NCBI GenBank assembly: GCA_028872015.1
Contig: JAGWLO010000003.1
Span: 22,775-86,774, forward strand
Length of the DNA stretch: 64,000 nucleotides
Source of the DNA: Burkholderiales bacterium
Lineage (GTDB): Bacteria > Pseudomonadota > Gammaproteobacteria > Burkholderiales > Burkholderiaceae_C
Direction of reading: 5' to 3'
The notes beneath the pieces are model-generated. The model saw only the letters and a list, made by a program, of their open reading frames with translations, had not been told where the DNA came from and did not search any database. Each line of letters starts with the position of its first letter. Positions within the stretch are counted from its first letter, which is position 1. Below, piece after piece: positions 18,429-27,752 of the stretch. The translations under genes and the position numbers were made by a program.

Positions 18429-19727
18429 ATGGCAGGCCCGTCCGACCCCGGCTTCGACACCCTGGCGCTGCACGCCGGCGCCGCGCCCGACCCCGCCACC
18501 GGCGCGCGCGCGGTGCCCATCCACCTCAGCACCAGCTTCGTGTTCGAGAGCAGCGAGCATGCCGCCAGCCTGTTCAACCTCGAACGCGCCGGCCATGTGT
18601 ACAGCCGCATCAGCAACCCCACGAACGCAGTGCTCGAAGAGCGCATCGCGGCGCTGGAAGGCGGCATCGGCGCCATCGCCACCGCCAGCGGCCAGGCCGC
18701 GCTGCACCTGGCCATCGCCACGCTGGCCGGCGCGGGCGCGCACGTGGTGGCCTCCTCGGCGCTGTACGGCGGCAGCCACAACCTGCTGCACTACACGCTG
18801 GCACGCTTCGGCATCGCCACCACCTTCGTGCGGCCGGGCGACATCGAGGGCTGGCGGGCCGCCGTGCGGCCCGAGACAAAGCTGCTGTTCGGCGAAACGC
18901 TGGGCAACCCGGGGCTGGAGGTGCTGGACATCCCCGCCGTGGCCGCCATCGCGCACGAGGCCGGCGTGCCGTTGCTGGTGGACAGCACCTTCACCACGCC
19001 CTGGCTGATGCAGCCCTTCGCGCACGGGGCCGACCTGGTGTTCCATTCGGCGACGAAGTTCCTGGGCGGGCATGGCACCGTGATCGGCGGCCTGCTGGTC
19101 GACAGCGGTGCCTTCGACTGGTCGAAGGCGGATCGATTCCCCGAGCTGAATCAGCCCTATGCCGGCTTCCACGGCATGGTCTTCAGCGAAGAGAGTGCCG
19201 AAGGGGCCTTCCTGTTGCGGGCGCGGCGCGAGGGCCTGCGCGACTTCGGCGCCTGCATGAGCCCGCACACCGCGTGGCTGCTGCTGCAGGGCATCGAGAC
19301 CCTGCCGCTGCGGATGGCGCGCCACGTGGGCAACACGCGGCGCGTGGTGGAGTTCCTGGCCGCGCAGCCGATGGTGGCCCGCGTCGGCTACCCCGAGCTC
19401 GAAGGCCACCCCAGCCACGCCCTGGCCCGGCGGCTGCTGCCGCGCGGCTGCGGCGCCGTGTTCAGCTTCGACCTGAAGGGCTCGCGCCAGCAGGGGCGCG
19501 CCTTCATCGAGGCGCTGAAGCTCTTCTCGCACCTGGCCAACGTGGGCGACTGCCGCTCGCTCGTCATCCACCCCGCGTCGACGACGCATTTCCGGATGGA
19601 CGATGCGGCGCTGGCCGCGGCCGGCATCACGCCGGGAACGATCCGGCTGAGCATCGGGCTGGAGGACCCCGACGACCTGGTCGACGACCTGAAGCGCGCG
19701 CTCAAGGTGGCGGAGAAGGCGGCATGA
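18429..19727 (+). CDS. metY: O-acetylhomoserine sulfhydrylase (aminocarboxypropyltransferase)
   Basis: 432 residues, a Cys/Met-metabolism PLP enzyme. The PLP lysine is Lys210 in HSATKFLGGHG; the YSRISNPTN and GQAALHLAI segments and the C-terminal SHLANVGD...HPASTTH pattern favour the MetY branch, which makes homocysteine from O-acetylhomoserine and sulfide. MetZ or cystathionine gamma-synthase type activity is the alternative. The start ATG follows AAGGAA. The stop overlaps the next start (ATGA), so the two are translationally coupled. Confidence 0.88.
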   Translation: MAGPSDPGFDTLALHAGAAPDPATGARAVPIHLSTSFVFESSEHAASLFNLERAGHVYSRISNPTNAVLEERIAALEGGIGAIATASGQAALHLAIATLAGAGAHVVASSALYGGSHNLLHYTLARFGIATTFVRPGDIEGWRAAVRPETKLLFGETLGNPGLEVLDIPAVAAIAHEAGVPLLVDSTFTTPWLMQPFAHGADLVFHSATKFLGGHGTVIGGLLVDSGAFDWSKADRFPELNQPYAGFHGMVFSEESAEGAFLLRARREGLRDFGACMSPHTAWLLLQGIETLPLRMARHVGNTRRVVEFLAAQPMVARVGYPELEGHPSHALARRLLPRGCGAVFSFDLKGSRQQGRAFIEALKLFSHLANVGDCRSLVIHPASTTHFRMDDAALAAAGITPGTIRLSIGLEDPDDLVDDLKRALKVAEKAA

Positions 19728-20524
19728 ATCTCGTCGTCGACGGCCGCCAGGCCTACGCCTACACCGGCGGCAAAGTCTTCGATCCCGACCTGCCCTGCCT
19801 GGTGCTGGTGCACGGCGCGCTCAACGACCACGGGGTGTGGAACCTGCTGGCGCGCTGGTTCGCCCACCATGGCCACGCGGTGCTGGCGGTGGACCTGCCG
19901 GGCCATGGCCGCAGCGCCGGCCCGGCGCTGCGCAGCGTGGAGGCGATGGCGGCCTGGCTGCTGGCCGTGCTCGATGCGGCCGGCGTGCAGCGCGCCGCGC
20001 TGGCCGGCCACAGCATGGGCTCGCTGGTGGCGCTGGCCGCCGCGGCCCAGGCGCCGGCGCGCGCGACGCGGCTCGCGATGCTGGGCACGGCGTACCCGAT
20101 GCAGGTGTCGCCGGCGCTGCTGCAGGCGGCGCGCGACGACCCGCTGCGCGCGATCGACCGGGTGGTGGCGTACTCGCACGGCACCCTGGCGGCCAAGCCC
20201 TCGTTCCCGGGCCCGGGCAGCTGGCTGCGCGGTGGCAGCCGGGCCCTGATGCGGCGGGTGCTGCAGGCCCAGGGCGATGCCCACCTGTTCCACACCGATT
20301 TCGTCGCCTGCGATGCGTACGCCGGCGCCGAGGCGGCGGCGACGCGACTGGCCTGCCCGGTACACCTGGTGCTGGGCCGGGCCGACCAGATGACGCTGCC
20401 GAAGGCGGCGGCGGGCCTGGCCACGCTGCTGCGCGCACAGGTGCACCACGTGCACGCCGGCCACCAGCTGATGGCCGAGGCGCCCGATGCCGTGCTGGCA
20501 GCCCTGCGCCTGGCGCTGGCCTAG
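19724..20524 (+). CDS. alpha/beta hydrolase
   Basis: 266 residues with an alpha/beta-hydrolase fold: oxyanion region LVHGALNDHGVW (28-39), nucleophile elbow GHSMGS with Ser97, and candidate acid and base in LVLGRADQMT and HAGHQLMAEAP (His near residue 246). The substrate is unknown. Coupled to metY through ATGA; the homology to homoserine acetyltransferase folds is only general, so a role in methionine metabolism is speculation. The ATG at 19724 is the first that precedes the fold. Confidence 0.85.
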   Translation: MNLVVDGRQAYAYTGGKVFDPDLPCLVLVHGALNDHGVWNLLARWFAHHGHAVLAVDLPGHGRSAGPALRSVEAMAAWLLAVLDAAGVQRAALAGHSMGSLVALAAAAQAPARATRLAMLGTAYPMQVSPALLQAARDDPLRAIDRVVAYSHGTLAAKPSFPGPGSWLRGGSRALMRRVLQAQGDAHLFHTDFVACDAYAGAEAAATRLACPVHLVLGRADQMTLPKAAAGLATLLRAQVHHVHAGHQLMAEAPDAVLAALRLALA

Positions 20525-20571
20525 CGCCGCACCCCGCGCGGCATCGCCCGGCCGCACCCCGCCACCCGGCA

Positions 20572-21822
20572 TCAGCCGGCGGCGAGGCCCTCGGCCAGGG
20601 TCTGCGCGTCCAGCCCCGCGCGCCGGCGGAAGGCCAGCGATGCTGCGCCCGGCGCCAGCAACAGGCGGTCCACCAGCGGTGCCAGCGGCGTGGCGGCGGG
20701 CTCGCACAACAGCACGTGACGCGGGCCGCCGCTGGCATCGCCCGGCTCTTCGAGCCGCGCCACCCAGTCCATCGACACCAGCAGGTCCAGCAGCGGCTCG
20801 AGCTGCACCGGGTCGACCTGCAGTTGTTCGGCCAGCGTGGCCAGCGACAGCCCGCGCCGCCCGTCATGGCGCGCACCGGCCAGCTGCTGCAGCAGGGCCA
20901 GCGCGAGCTCGAAGCGCCAGCCTGGCGCGGGCGCCAGGCGGCTGACCCGCAATTCCAGGCCGGGCGCATCGGCCGCGATGGCCGCGCCCAGCAGCATGAT
21001 GACCCAGCCGAAGTAGATCCACAGCAGCAGGATCGGCACGGTGGCGAAGGCCCCGTACACGGCCGAATAGGTGGGCACCACTTGCACGTACCAGGCCAGG
21101 CCGCGCTTGGCGGCCTCGAAGGCCAGGGCCACGAACAGGCCGCCGGCCCAGGCGTGACGCCAGCGCACCGTGGTGTTGGGCACGAAGTGGAACAGCGCGG
21201 CCGTGGCGCCTGCAAACAGCAGGAACTGCGCCGCCTCCAGCAGCGGGCCCACGCCCCCGGGCAGCGCCGAGACCAGCCCGCGCGAAGCCGACAGCACGTA
21301 CGAGGTCAGCGACAGGCTCACGCCCAGCGCCAGCGGCCCGAGCGAGATGCCGGCCCAGTAGACCAGCAGCCGCTGCGCCAGGGGCCGCGGCTTGCGCACG
21401 CGCCACAGGTCGTTGAGCGTGCGATCGATGGTGAGCGCCAGGGCCAGCGCCGTCAGCGCGAGCAGCAGCACGCCCACCGCACCGATGCGGCGCGCCTTGG
21501 CTGCGAACAGCGTCAGCGACTGCAGCACCGGCCGCGCGATGTTGTCGGGCACCAGGTGCTGCAGGAAGTACTTGTTCAGCGAGGCCTCGAAGCCCGAGAA
21601 CATCGGGAAGGCGGTGAACACCGCCAGCATCACCGTCAGCAGCGGCACCAGCGCGATCAGCGTGGTGAAGGTCAGGCTGCCCGCGGTGACGCCCAGCCGG
21701 TCCTCGCGGAAGCGGCGGCGCAGCGCGCGCAGGGTGGTCAGCCAGGGCCAGCGCCGCAGGGTCGCCACGACCGCCCTCGCCTTCGCTTCCCAGCGCGGCG
21801 AGCCGGCGCGGTCTTGGTGCAT
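20572..21822 (-). CDS. YihY/BrkB family inner-membrane protein
   Basis: 416 residues. After a basic cytoplasmic start (1-35) comes the BrkB domain (about 38-300) with FREDRLGVTAGSLTFTTLIALVPLLTVML and several more membrane helices (including GPLALGVSLSLTSYVLS and FATVPILLLWIYFGWVIMLLGA). The C-terminal 110 residues are soluble and helical. The family was once annotated as tRNA-processing RNase BN; its present role is unclear and a transport or lipid role is possible. The ATG is part of a perfect palindrome that it shares with the divergent DUF2069 gene. Confidence 0.88.
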   Translation of the reverse strand: MHQDRAGSPRWEAKARAVVATLRRWPWLTTLRALRRRFREDRLGVTAGSLTFTTLIALVPLLTVMLAVFTAFPMFSGFEASLNKYFLQHLVPDNIARPVLQSLTLFAAKARRIGAVGVLLLALTALALALTIDRTLNDLWRVRKPRPLAQRLLVYWAGISLGPLALGVSLSLTSYVLSASRGLVSALPGGVGPLLEAAQFLLFAGATAALFHFVPNTTVRWRHAWAGGLFVALAFEAAKRGLAWYVQVVPTYSAVYGAFATVPILLLWIYFGWVIMLLGAAIAADAPGLELRVSRLAPAPGWRFELALALLQQLAGARHDGRRGLSLATLAEQLQVDPVQLEPLLDLLVSMDWVARLEEPGDASGGPRHVLLCEPAATPLAPLVDRLLLAPGAASLAFRRRAGLDAQTLAEGLAAG

Positions 21823-21843
21823 GCTGGCTATGATGCCAGCATG
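21820..21843. promoter_or_regulatory. palindrome containing both start codons of divergent genes
   Basis: Arms CATGCTGGC (21820-21828) and GCCAGCATG (21835-21843) are perfect complements around TATGAT (21829-21834). The left arm holds the start codon of the BrkB gene, and the right arm that of the DUF2069 gene. TATGAT is a good -10 hexamer read on the plus strand, and its expected start point falls on the A of ATG 21841. No -35 matching TTGACA is seen at 16-18 bp. Confidence 0.55.
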
Positions 21844-22221
21844 ACGTCGACCCCCCGGCCGGGCCCCTGGGTGCGCCTGGCCCGCGCGATGGCGCTGGCC
21901 GGGCTGATCGGCCTGATCGTGCTCGGCCTGGCCTGGGAGCTGTGGCTGGCGCCCACCGGCCGCGGCACGCTGGCGCTGAAGGTGCTGCCGCTGCTGCCCT
22001 GCGTGCTGGGCCTGCTGCGGCATCGCATGGTCACGTTCCGCTGGCTGGCGCTGCTGGTGTGGCTGTACTTCATGGAAGGCGTCGTGCGCGCCACCAGCGA
22101 ACGCGGGCCGGGTGCGGTGCTGGCGCTGGCCGAGATCGCGCTGTCACTGCTGCTCTTCGCCGCCTGCGCCCTGTACGTGCGGGCCCGGCTGCGCAGCGCG
22201 CCGGCCGAGGCCGCGGCATGA
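21841..22221 (+). CDS. DUF2069 membrane protein
   Basis: 126 residues with four predicted membrane segments (about 15-32, 44-58, 65-79, 90-112) and a short basic loop structure. Size and pattern match DUF2069, a conserved proteobacterial inner-membrane family of unknown function. The stop overlaps the next start as ATGA. The 18-bp gap to the divergent BrkB gene leaves almost no leader, so the message may be leaderless. Confidence 0.75.
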   Translation: MTSTPRPGPWVRLARAMALAGLIGLIVLGLAWELWLAPTGRGTLALKVLPLLPCVLGLLRHRMVTFRWLALLVWLYFMEGVVRATSERGPGAVLALAEIALSLLLFAACALYVRARLRSAPAEAAA

Positions 22222-23618
22222 CGCTGCTGGCGGCGCTGCGGCAGGCCGTCGGCGCCGCGCAGGTGCTGACCGAGGGCGACCTGTCGGCGTACGAGCTTGA
22301 CTGGCGCCGCCGCTGGCGCGGCCGCGCGCTGGCCGTGGTGCGCCCGGGCAGCACGGCCGAGGTCGCCGCCGTGGTGCGGGCCTGCGCGGCCCACGACACA
22401 CCCATCGTGGCGCAGGGCGGCAACACCAGCCTGGTGGGCGGGGGCGTGCCCGACGGCAGCGGCACGCAGGTGCTGCTGAGCCTGCAGCGGCTGCAGCGCG
22501 TGCGCGCGATCGACGCCGCCAACCTCACCCTCACGGCCGAGGCCGGCTGCGTGCTGCAGTCGCTGCAGGACGCCGCCCGCGCCCAGGGCCTGCTGCTGCC
22601 GCTGAGCCTGGCCGCCGAAGGCAGCTGCACGCTGGGCGGCAACCTGGCCACCAACGCCGGCGGCACCCAGGTGCTGCGCTGGGGCAATGCGCGCGAGTTG
22701 TGCCTGGGCCTGGAGGTGGTGACGGCGCAGGGCGAGGTCTGGTCCGGCCTGACGGGCCTGCGCAAGGACAACACCGGCTACGACCTGCGCGACCTGTACA
22801 TCGGCAGCGAGGGCACGCTGGGCCTCATCACCGCCGCCACGATGAAGCTGGCGCCGCTGCCCGCGGCCACCATCACCGCGCTGGCGGCCTGCGCCTCGCT
22901 GGCCGACGCCGTGACCTTGCTGGGGCTGGCGCGGGCGCGGCTGGGCGACGGGTTGACCGGCTTCGAGGTGATGGGGCGCTGCGCGCTCGACCTCGTGGCC
23001 CGGCACTTCGCGGCGCTGCCGCAGCCGCTGCCGCAGGCGCCCTGGACCGTGCTGCTCGAATGCAGCAGCAGCGAGGGCGAGGCCCACGCGCGCGCACGCG
23101 TCGAGGCCATGCTGGCCGCGGGTCTCGAGAGCGGTGGCGTGGCCGATGCCGTGGTCGCGGCCAGCCTGGCGCAGTCGCAGGCGCTGTGGCGCCTGCGCGA
23201 GAGCATCCCGCTGGCGCAGGCCGCGGAGGGGCTCAACATCAAGCACGACATCGCGCTGCCGGTGTCGGCCATCCCCGACTTCTGCACCGCCACCGACGCC
23301 GCGCTGCAGCGGCGGTTTCCGGGCGTGCGGCTGGTGAACTTCGGCCACCTGGGCGACGGCAACCTGCACTACAACGTGCAAGCCCCGGCCGGAGCCGATG
23401 GCGCGCGCTTCCTGGCCGAGCACGAAGCGGCGGTGAACAAGCTGGTCTTCGACGCCGTGGCGGCCGCCGGCGGCAGCTTCTCGGCCGAGCACGGCATCGG
23501 CGCGCTCAAGCGCGACGAACTGGCTGCCCGCAAGTCGCCGGTGGCGCTGCAGCTGATGCGGGCCATCAAGGCCGCGCTCGACCCGCAGGGCCTGTTCAAC
23601 CCCGGGCGGGTGCTGTAG
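22218..23618 (+). CDS. FAD-linked oxidase (GlcD/D-2-hydroxyacid dehydrogenase type)
   Basis: 466 residues. N-terminal PCMH-type FAD-binding domain (about 35-215) with VRPGSTAEVAAVVRAC, the PIVAQGGNTSLVGGGVP pyrophosphate loop and the GGTQVLRWGNARE segment. C-terminal FAD-oxidase domain with NFGHLGDGNLHYNV and the closing FSAEHGIGALKRDEL...FNPGRVL. It belongs with D-lactate, glycolate (GlcD) or D-2-hydroxyglutarate dehydrogenases; no glcE/glcF genes adjoin, favouring a single-subunit D-2-hydroxyacid dehydrogenase. Coupled to DUF2069 by ATGA. It ends 3 bp from the convergent DUF1178 gene with no terminator between. Confidence 0.88.
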   Translation: MTLLAALRQAVGAAQVLTEGDLSAYELDWRRRWRGRALAVVRPGSTAEVAAVVRACAAHDTPIVAQGGNTSLVGGGVPDGSGTQVLLSLQRLQRVRAIDAANLTLTAEAGCVLQSLQDAARAQGLLLPLSLAAEGSCTLGGNLATNAGGTQVLRWGNARELCLGLEVVTAQGEVWSGLTGLRKDNTGYDLRDLYIGSEGTLGLITAATMKLAPLPAATITALAACASLADAVTLLGLARARLGDGLTGFEVMGRCALDLVARHFAALPQPLPQAPWTVLLECSSSEGEAHARARVEAMLAAGLESGGVADAVVAASLAQSQALWRLRESIPLAQAAEGLNIKHDIALPVSAIPDFCTATDAALQRRFPGVRLVNFGHLGDGNLHYNVQAPAGADGARFLAEHEAAVNKLVFDAVAAAGGSFSAEHGIGALKRDELAARKSPVALQLMRAIKAALDPQGLFNPGRVL

Positions 23619-23621
23619 GGG

Positions 23622-24080
23622 CTACTGCAGCGGGCCTTCCAGGCCGCGCGGCACGGGGATGGCCACCGTCTCGATGCCTTCTTCGCGCAAGGCCTCGCGC
23701 TGCTCGGGCGTGGCCTGCCCGCGGATGCCGCGTGGCGCGGCCTCGCCGTAGTGGATGCGCCGCGCCTCTTCGGGGAATTGCGCGCCCACGTCCTCGGTGC
23801 GGGCCATCAGCGCACGCACCCCGGCCATCCAGGCGGCCTGCAGGTCGGCCGGCTGGGGCACTGCGGCAGCCGTGGGCGCGCTCAACGCGGTCGAAACAGC
23901 CGGCTCGCGCGCCCCCGACAGGTTCAGCCGCGGCGCCGACGGCAGCCGCGTGATCACCTTGTCGGCGCACAGCGGGCATTCGATCAGGCCGCGGCCGTTC
24001 TGATCCATGAAGTCGTCGTCGGTGCCGAACCAGCCCTCGAAGCCGTGACCGTTGGCGCAACGCAGGTTCAGCACTTTCAT
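23622..24080 (-). CDS. DUF1178 family protein
   Basis: 152 residues. Starts MKVLNLRCANGHGFEGWF, with a second Cys pair in IECPLCADKVI, suggesting a small zinc ribbon; the rest is helical with a long Ala/Pro linker. This matches DUF1178 (COG5319), of unknown function. ATG 24080 is chosen because the family begins with MKVxxLxC. It is the last gene of the nuo-NUDIX transcript (10 bp after the NUDIX gene). Confidence 0.85.
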   Translation of the reverse strand: MKVLNLRCANGHGFEGWFGTDDDFMDQNGRGLIECPLCADKVITRLPSAPRLNLSGAREPAVSTALSAPTAAAVPQPADLQAAWMAGVRALMARTEDVGAQFPEEARRIHYGEAAPRGIRGQATPEQREALREEGIETVAIPVPRGLEGPLQ

Positions 24081-24090
24081 CGCGCTGTCA

Positions 24091-24705
24091 TCATAGGCAC
24101 GCGGCCTCGCCGATGCCGTGCCAGTGCCAGGGCCGCGTGCCCAGCAATGCACGGCGCAGCCAGGCCAGGCCGACCTGCGTCTTCACGTCGGGGAGTTCTC
24201 CGCGCAGATCCAGCGCCTCGAGCTCGTCGGCCGTCATCAGCACGGTCTGGACGAATTCACCCGGATCGAGCCGCGCAGGGCCCGCCCTGAGGCCGCGCGC
24301 GAACCACAGCCAGATGCTCTCGCTGGAGTAGGCGGCCGCGTTGTGGATCTCGCCGCCGTAGGCCCATTCGCGGGCGCTGTAGCCGGTCTCCTCCTGCAGC
24401 TCGCGCATCGCACAGGCCAGCTGGGACTCACCGGCGTCGAGCTTGCCGGCCGGCCATTCGAGCAGCACCTTGCCCAGCGGGTAGCGGTACTGGCGCACCA
24501 GCACCAAGCGGCCGTCGTCCAGCAGCGGGATCACCGCCACCGCGCCACCGTGGCGGATGTACTCGCGCGAGGCGGTGCCGCCGTCGGGCAGGCGCACCCG
24601 GTCGCGCCGCACCTCGAGAAAACCACCCGACAGCAGCGTCTGCCCCGACAGCCGGTGCTCGACCAGCATGTCGTCGCCAGGCGGCACGGCGCCGGGCTCG
24701 GCCAT
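24091..24705 (-). CDS. NUDIX hydrolase (ADP-ribose pyrophosphatase-like)
   Basis: 204 residues. A complete Nudix box is present: GKLDAGES followed by seven residues and RELQEETGY, the Mg2+-binding REUxEExGU core. Upstream VRQYRYPLGKVLLEWPAG is typical of ADP-ribose pyrophosphatases (NudF type), which clear ADP-ribose from NAD metabolism. Start ATG 24705 lies 4 bp after the nuoN stop, so it is in the nuo transcript; a later ATG (MLVEHRL) is possible. Substrate is inferred from family pattern only. Confidence 0.88.
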   Translation of the reverse strand: MAEPGAVPPGDDMLVEHRLSGQTLLSGGFLEVRRDRVRLPDGGTASREYIRHGGAVAVIPLLDDGRLVLVRQYRYPLGKVLLEWPAGKLDAGESQLACAMRELQEETGYSAREWAYGGEIHNAAAYSSESIWLWFARGLRAGPARLDPGEFVQTVLMTADELEALDLRGELPDVKTQVGLAWLRRALLGTRPWHWHGIGEAACL

Positions 24706-24709
24706 CGGA

Positions 24710-26191
24710 TCAGGTGGTGAGGGCGGCGACGATGGCGTCGCGGCACATCGCCAGCAGGCCGCCGGCGAAGGGGCCGAACAGCAGCACCGCCAGGCCGTTG
24801 GCCGCCAGCAGCGCGCCCACGCCGGCACTGCGCTCGATGGCGGCGCTCTGTGTCGGCTCGTCGAACCACATCACCTTGACCACGCGCAGGTAGTAGAACG
24901 CGCCGACCAGCGAGAACATCACCGCCGCGACGGCGAGCACGATGTTGCCGCCCAGGTTGGTGGCCACCAGGGCCTGGATCACCGCGAGCTTGGCGAAGAA
25001 GCCCACCATCGGCGGCACGCCGGCCAGCGAGAACATGAACACCGTCATCACGCCCGCCACCCAGGGGCTGCGCCGCGCCAGGCCGGCGAAATCGGCGATC
25101 TCCTCGCTCTCGAAGCCCTGGCGGGACAGGTACATGACCAGGCCAAAGGTGCCCAGCGTGGTGAGCACGTAGGACACCAGGTAGAACATCGCCGAGCTGT
25201 AGGCATTGCCGGCCGCCAGCGTGCTGCCGTGCGTCACGCCGCAGCTCAGGCCGAGCACGATGAAGCCGGTCTGCGCGATCGTGGAGTAGGCCAGCATGCG
25301 CTTGAGGTTGGTCTGCGCGATGGCGGCCAGGTTGCCCACCGCCAGCGAGCACAGCGCCAGCACGACGAACATCGGCTGCCAGTCGGCCGCCAGGCCGAGC
25401 ATGCCCTCGACCAGCAGCCGGATCGTGATCGCGAAGGCGGCGAACTTGGGCGCCGCGCCGATCAGCAGCGTGGCCGCCGTGGGGGCGCCCTGGTAGACGT
25501 CGGGCACCCACATGTGGAACGGAGCCGCCCCGAGCTTGAAGCCGACGCCGGCGACCACGAACACCACGCCCAGCACCAGCACCTCGGGGTTGATGCGGCC
25601 GCTGGCGATGCGCTCGAACACCCTGGGGATCTCGAGCGAGCCGGTGGCGCCGTACATCATGCTCAGGCCGTAGAGCAGGAAGCCGCTGGCCAGCGCGCCG
25701 AGCACGAAGTACTTCATCGCCGCCTCGGTGCTGATGGCGTGGTCGCGGCGCAGCGCGGTCAGCGCGTACAGCGACAGGCTCATCACCTCCAGGCCGAGGT
25801 ACACGACCAGGAAGTGGTTGGCCGAGCACATCACCGAGATGCCCAGCAGCGTGAACAGCGCGAGCATGAAGAACTCGCCCTTGAGCATGTCGCGCGCCGC
25901 CAGCGTGGGCCGGGCGTAGCCCAGCGTGACCAGGGTGGCCAGCGCCGCGAACACGGCCAGCAGCCGTCCCATGGGGTCGGAGACCACCAGGCCCTGCAGG
26001 CCGTAGGCGGTCTTGCCGGTGGCGTAGGCCGCGTACTGCAGCAGCGCGAACACCGCCACGCCGGCCTGGGTGAGCCAGAACGCGGGCCGGCGCTGCGGAT
26101 CGGTGCTGAACAAGTCGACCAGCAGCACGGCGCAGGCTGCCAGCAGCAGCCAGATCTCGGGAAGGATGAGGGACCAGTTCATTGCAGCCAT
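24710..26191 (-). CDS. nuoN: NADH-quinone oxidoreductase subunit N
   Basis: 493 residues, about 14 membrane helices, an antiporter-like proton-pumping subunit of complex I. Family features: the Glu in YLGLEVMSLSLYALTA, the Lys in AAMKYFVLGALASGF and FKLGAAPFHMWVPDVYQGAP. Start may be at 26191 or at the second ATG, 26182; no clear ribosome-binding site distinguishes them. Last nuo gene, followed by NUDIX and DUF1178 genes. Confidence 0.96.
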   Translation of the reverse strand: MAAMNWSLILPEIWLLLAACAVLLVDLFSTDPQRRPAFWLTQAGVAVFALLQYAAYATGKTAYGLQGLVVSDPMGRLLAVFAALATLVTLGYARPTLAARDMLKGEFFMLALFTLLGISVMCSANHFLVVYLGLEVMSLSLYALTALRRDHAISTEAAMKYFVLGALASGFLLYGLSMMYGATGSLEIPRVFERIASGRINPEVLVLGVVFVVAGVGFKLGAAPFHMWVPDVYQGAPTAATLLIGAAPKFAAFAITIRLLVEGMLGLAADWQPMFVVLALCSLAVGNLAAIAQTNLKRMLAYSTIAQTGFIVLGLSCGVTHGSTLAAGNAYSSAMFYLVSYVLTTLGTFGLVMYLSRQGFESEEIADFAGLARRSPWVAGVMTVFMFSLAGVPPMVGFFAKLAVIQALVATNLGGNIVLAVAAVMFSLVGAFYYLRVVKVMWFDEPTQSAAIERSAGVGALLAANGLAVLLFGPFAGGLLAMCRDAIVAALTT

Positions 26192-26222
26192 GTCGTTGTC
26201 GTTCGCGGCGCCGTCGGTCCGG

Positions 26223-27698
26223 TCACTGCAGCTTGCTGGCGGCCACGTGCCGCAGCAGCGCGTCCACCGAGACGTTCATGACGTCGGTGAAGGGCTTGGG
26301 GTACAGCCCCATCCACAGCACCGCCGCCGCCAGCAGCGCCAGCATGAAGAACTCGCGGCCGTTGATGTCCTGCAGCTGGCGCACGTGGTCGTTGGCGACG
26401 GCGCCGAAGTACACGCGCTTGACCATCCACAGCGTGTAGGCCGCGCCGAAGACCAGGGTGGTGGCCGCGGCCAGCGCGATCCAGAAGTTGCTCTGCACCG
26501 CGCCCAGGATGACCATCCACTCGCCGACGAAGCCGGCCGTGCCCGGCAGGCCGCAGTTGGCCATCGCGAACAGCATCGCGAAGGCGGCGAACATCGGCAT
26601 CGTGTTGGCCACCCCGCCGTAGGCCGATATCTCGCGCGAGTGCACGCGGTCGTAGAGCACGCCGATGCACAGGAACATCGCCCCCGAGACGAAGCCGTGG
26701 CTGATCATCTGCACGATGGCGCCGCTGGTGGCCAGGCCGTTGAAGAGGAAAAAGCCCAGGGTGACGAAGCCCATGTGCGCGATCGAGCTGTAGGCCACCA
26801 GCTTCTTCATGTCCTGCTGCACCAGCGCGACCAGGCCGATGTAGACGACGGCGATCAGGCTGAGCGCGATCATGAAGCCGGCGTACGCGCGCGCCGCGTC
26901 GGGCGCGATGGGCAGCGAGAAGCGCAGGAAGCCGTAGGCGCCGAGCTTGAGCATGATGGCCGCCAGCACCACCGAGCCGCCGGTGGGCGCCTCGACGTGG
27001 GCGTCGGGCAGCCAGGTGTGCACCGGCCACATCGGCACCTTGACCGAGAAGGCGGCGAAGAAGGCGAAAAACAGCAGGGCCTGGGCCGGCATCGGCAGCG
27101 GCAGCTTGTGCCAAGCGAGGATGTCGAAGCTGCCGCCGCTCTTGAAGTACAGGTACACCAGGGCCACCAGCATCAGCAGCGAGCCCAGCAGCGTGTACAG
27201 GAAGAACTTGAACGCCGCGTAGACCCGCCGCGGCCCGCCCCAGACGCCGATGATGATGTACATCGGGATCAGGGTGGCCTCGAAGAAGACGTAGAAGAGC
27301 ATCCCGTCGAGGGCGCTGAACACGCCGACCATCAGGCCCGACAGGATCAGGAAGGCGCCCATGTACGAGGCCACGCGCTCGGTGACCACTTCCCACGCCG
27401 AGATCACCACGATGACGGTGATGAAGGCCGTGAGCGGCACGAACCACAGCGACAGGCCGTCCAGCCCCAGCCGGTACTTCATGTTGAAGCGGTCGATCCA
27501 GGGCAGCGTCTCCTGGAACTGCATCGCCGCGGTGGTGGGGTCGAAGCCCGTGATCAGCGGGATCGTGACCGCGAACGAGGCCAGCGCGCCGACCAGGGCC
27601 ACCGCGCGAACCGTGGGCGCCTGCGTGTCGCGCCCGAGCGCCAGCAGCAGCACGCCGAAGGCGATCGGCAGCCAGATCGCGATGCTCAGCAAACCCAT
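26223..27698 (-). CDS. nuoM: NADH-quinone oxidoreductase subunit M
   Basis: 491 residues, antiporter-like complex I subunit with about 14 membrane helices. Conserved charges are seen in FFEATLIPMYIIIGVWG (key Glu), KFFLYTLLGSLLMLVA (Lys), and MWPVHTWLPDAHVEAPTGGSVVLA. Works as one of three proton channels with NuoL and NuoN. Lies 54 bp after nuoL. Confidence 0.97.
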   Translation of the reverse strand: MGLLSIAIWLPIAFGVLLLALGRDTQAPTVRAVALVGALASFAVTIPLITGFDPTTAAMQFQETLPWIDRFNMKYRLGLDGLSLWFVPLTAFITVIVVISAWEVVTERVASYMGAFLILSGLMVGVFSALDGMLFYVFFEATLIPMYIIIGVWGGPRRVYAAFKFFLYTLLGSLLMLVALVYLYFKSGGSFDILAWHKLPLPMPAQALLFFAFFAAFSVKVPMWPVHTWLPDAHVEAPTGGSVVLAAIMLKLGAYGFLRFSLPIAPDAARAYAGFMIALSLIAVVYIGLVALVQQDMKKLVAYSSIAHMGFVTLGFFLFNGLATSGAIVQMISHGFVSGAMFLCIGVLYDRVHSREISAYGGVANTMPMFAAFAMLFAMANCGLPGTAGFVGEWMVILGAVQSNFWIALAAATTLVFGAAYTLWMVKRVYFGAVANDHVRQLQDINGREFFMLALLAAAVLWMGLYPKPFTDVMNVSVDALLRHVAASKLQ

Positions 27699-27752
27699 CT
27701 TCTGTTCTCTCTTCCCGTTGTTCTTGTCGTGGAGGCCCGGCGCCTGGGCGGC

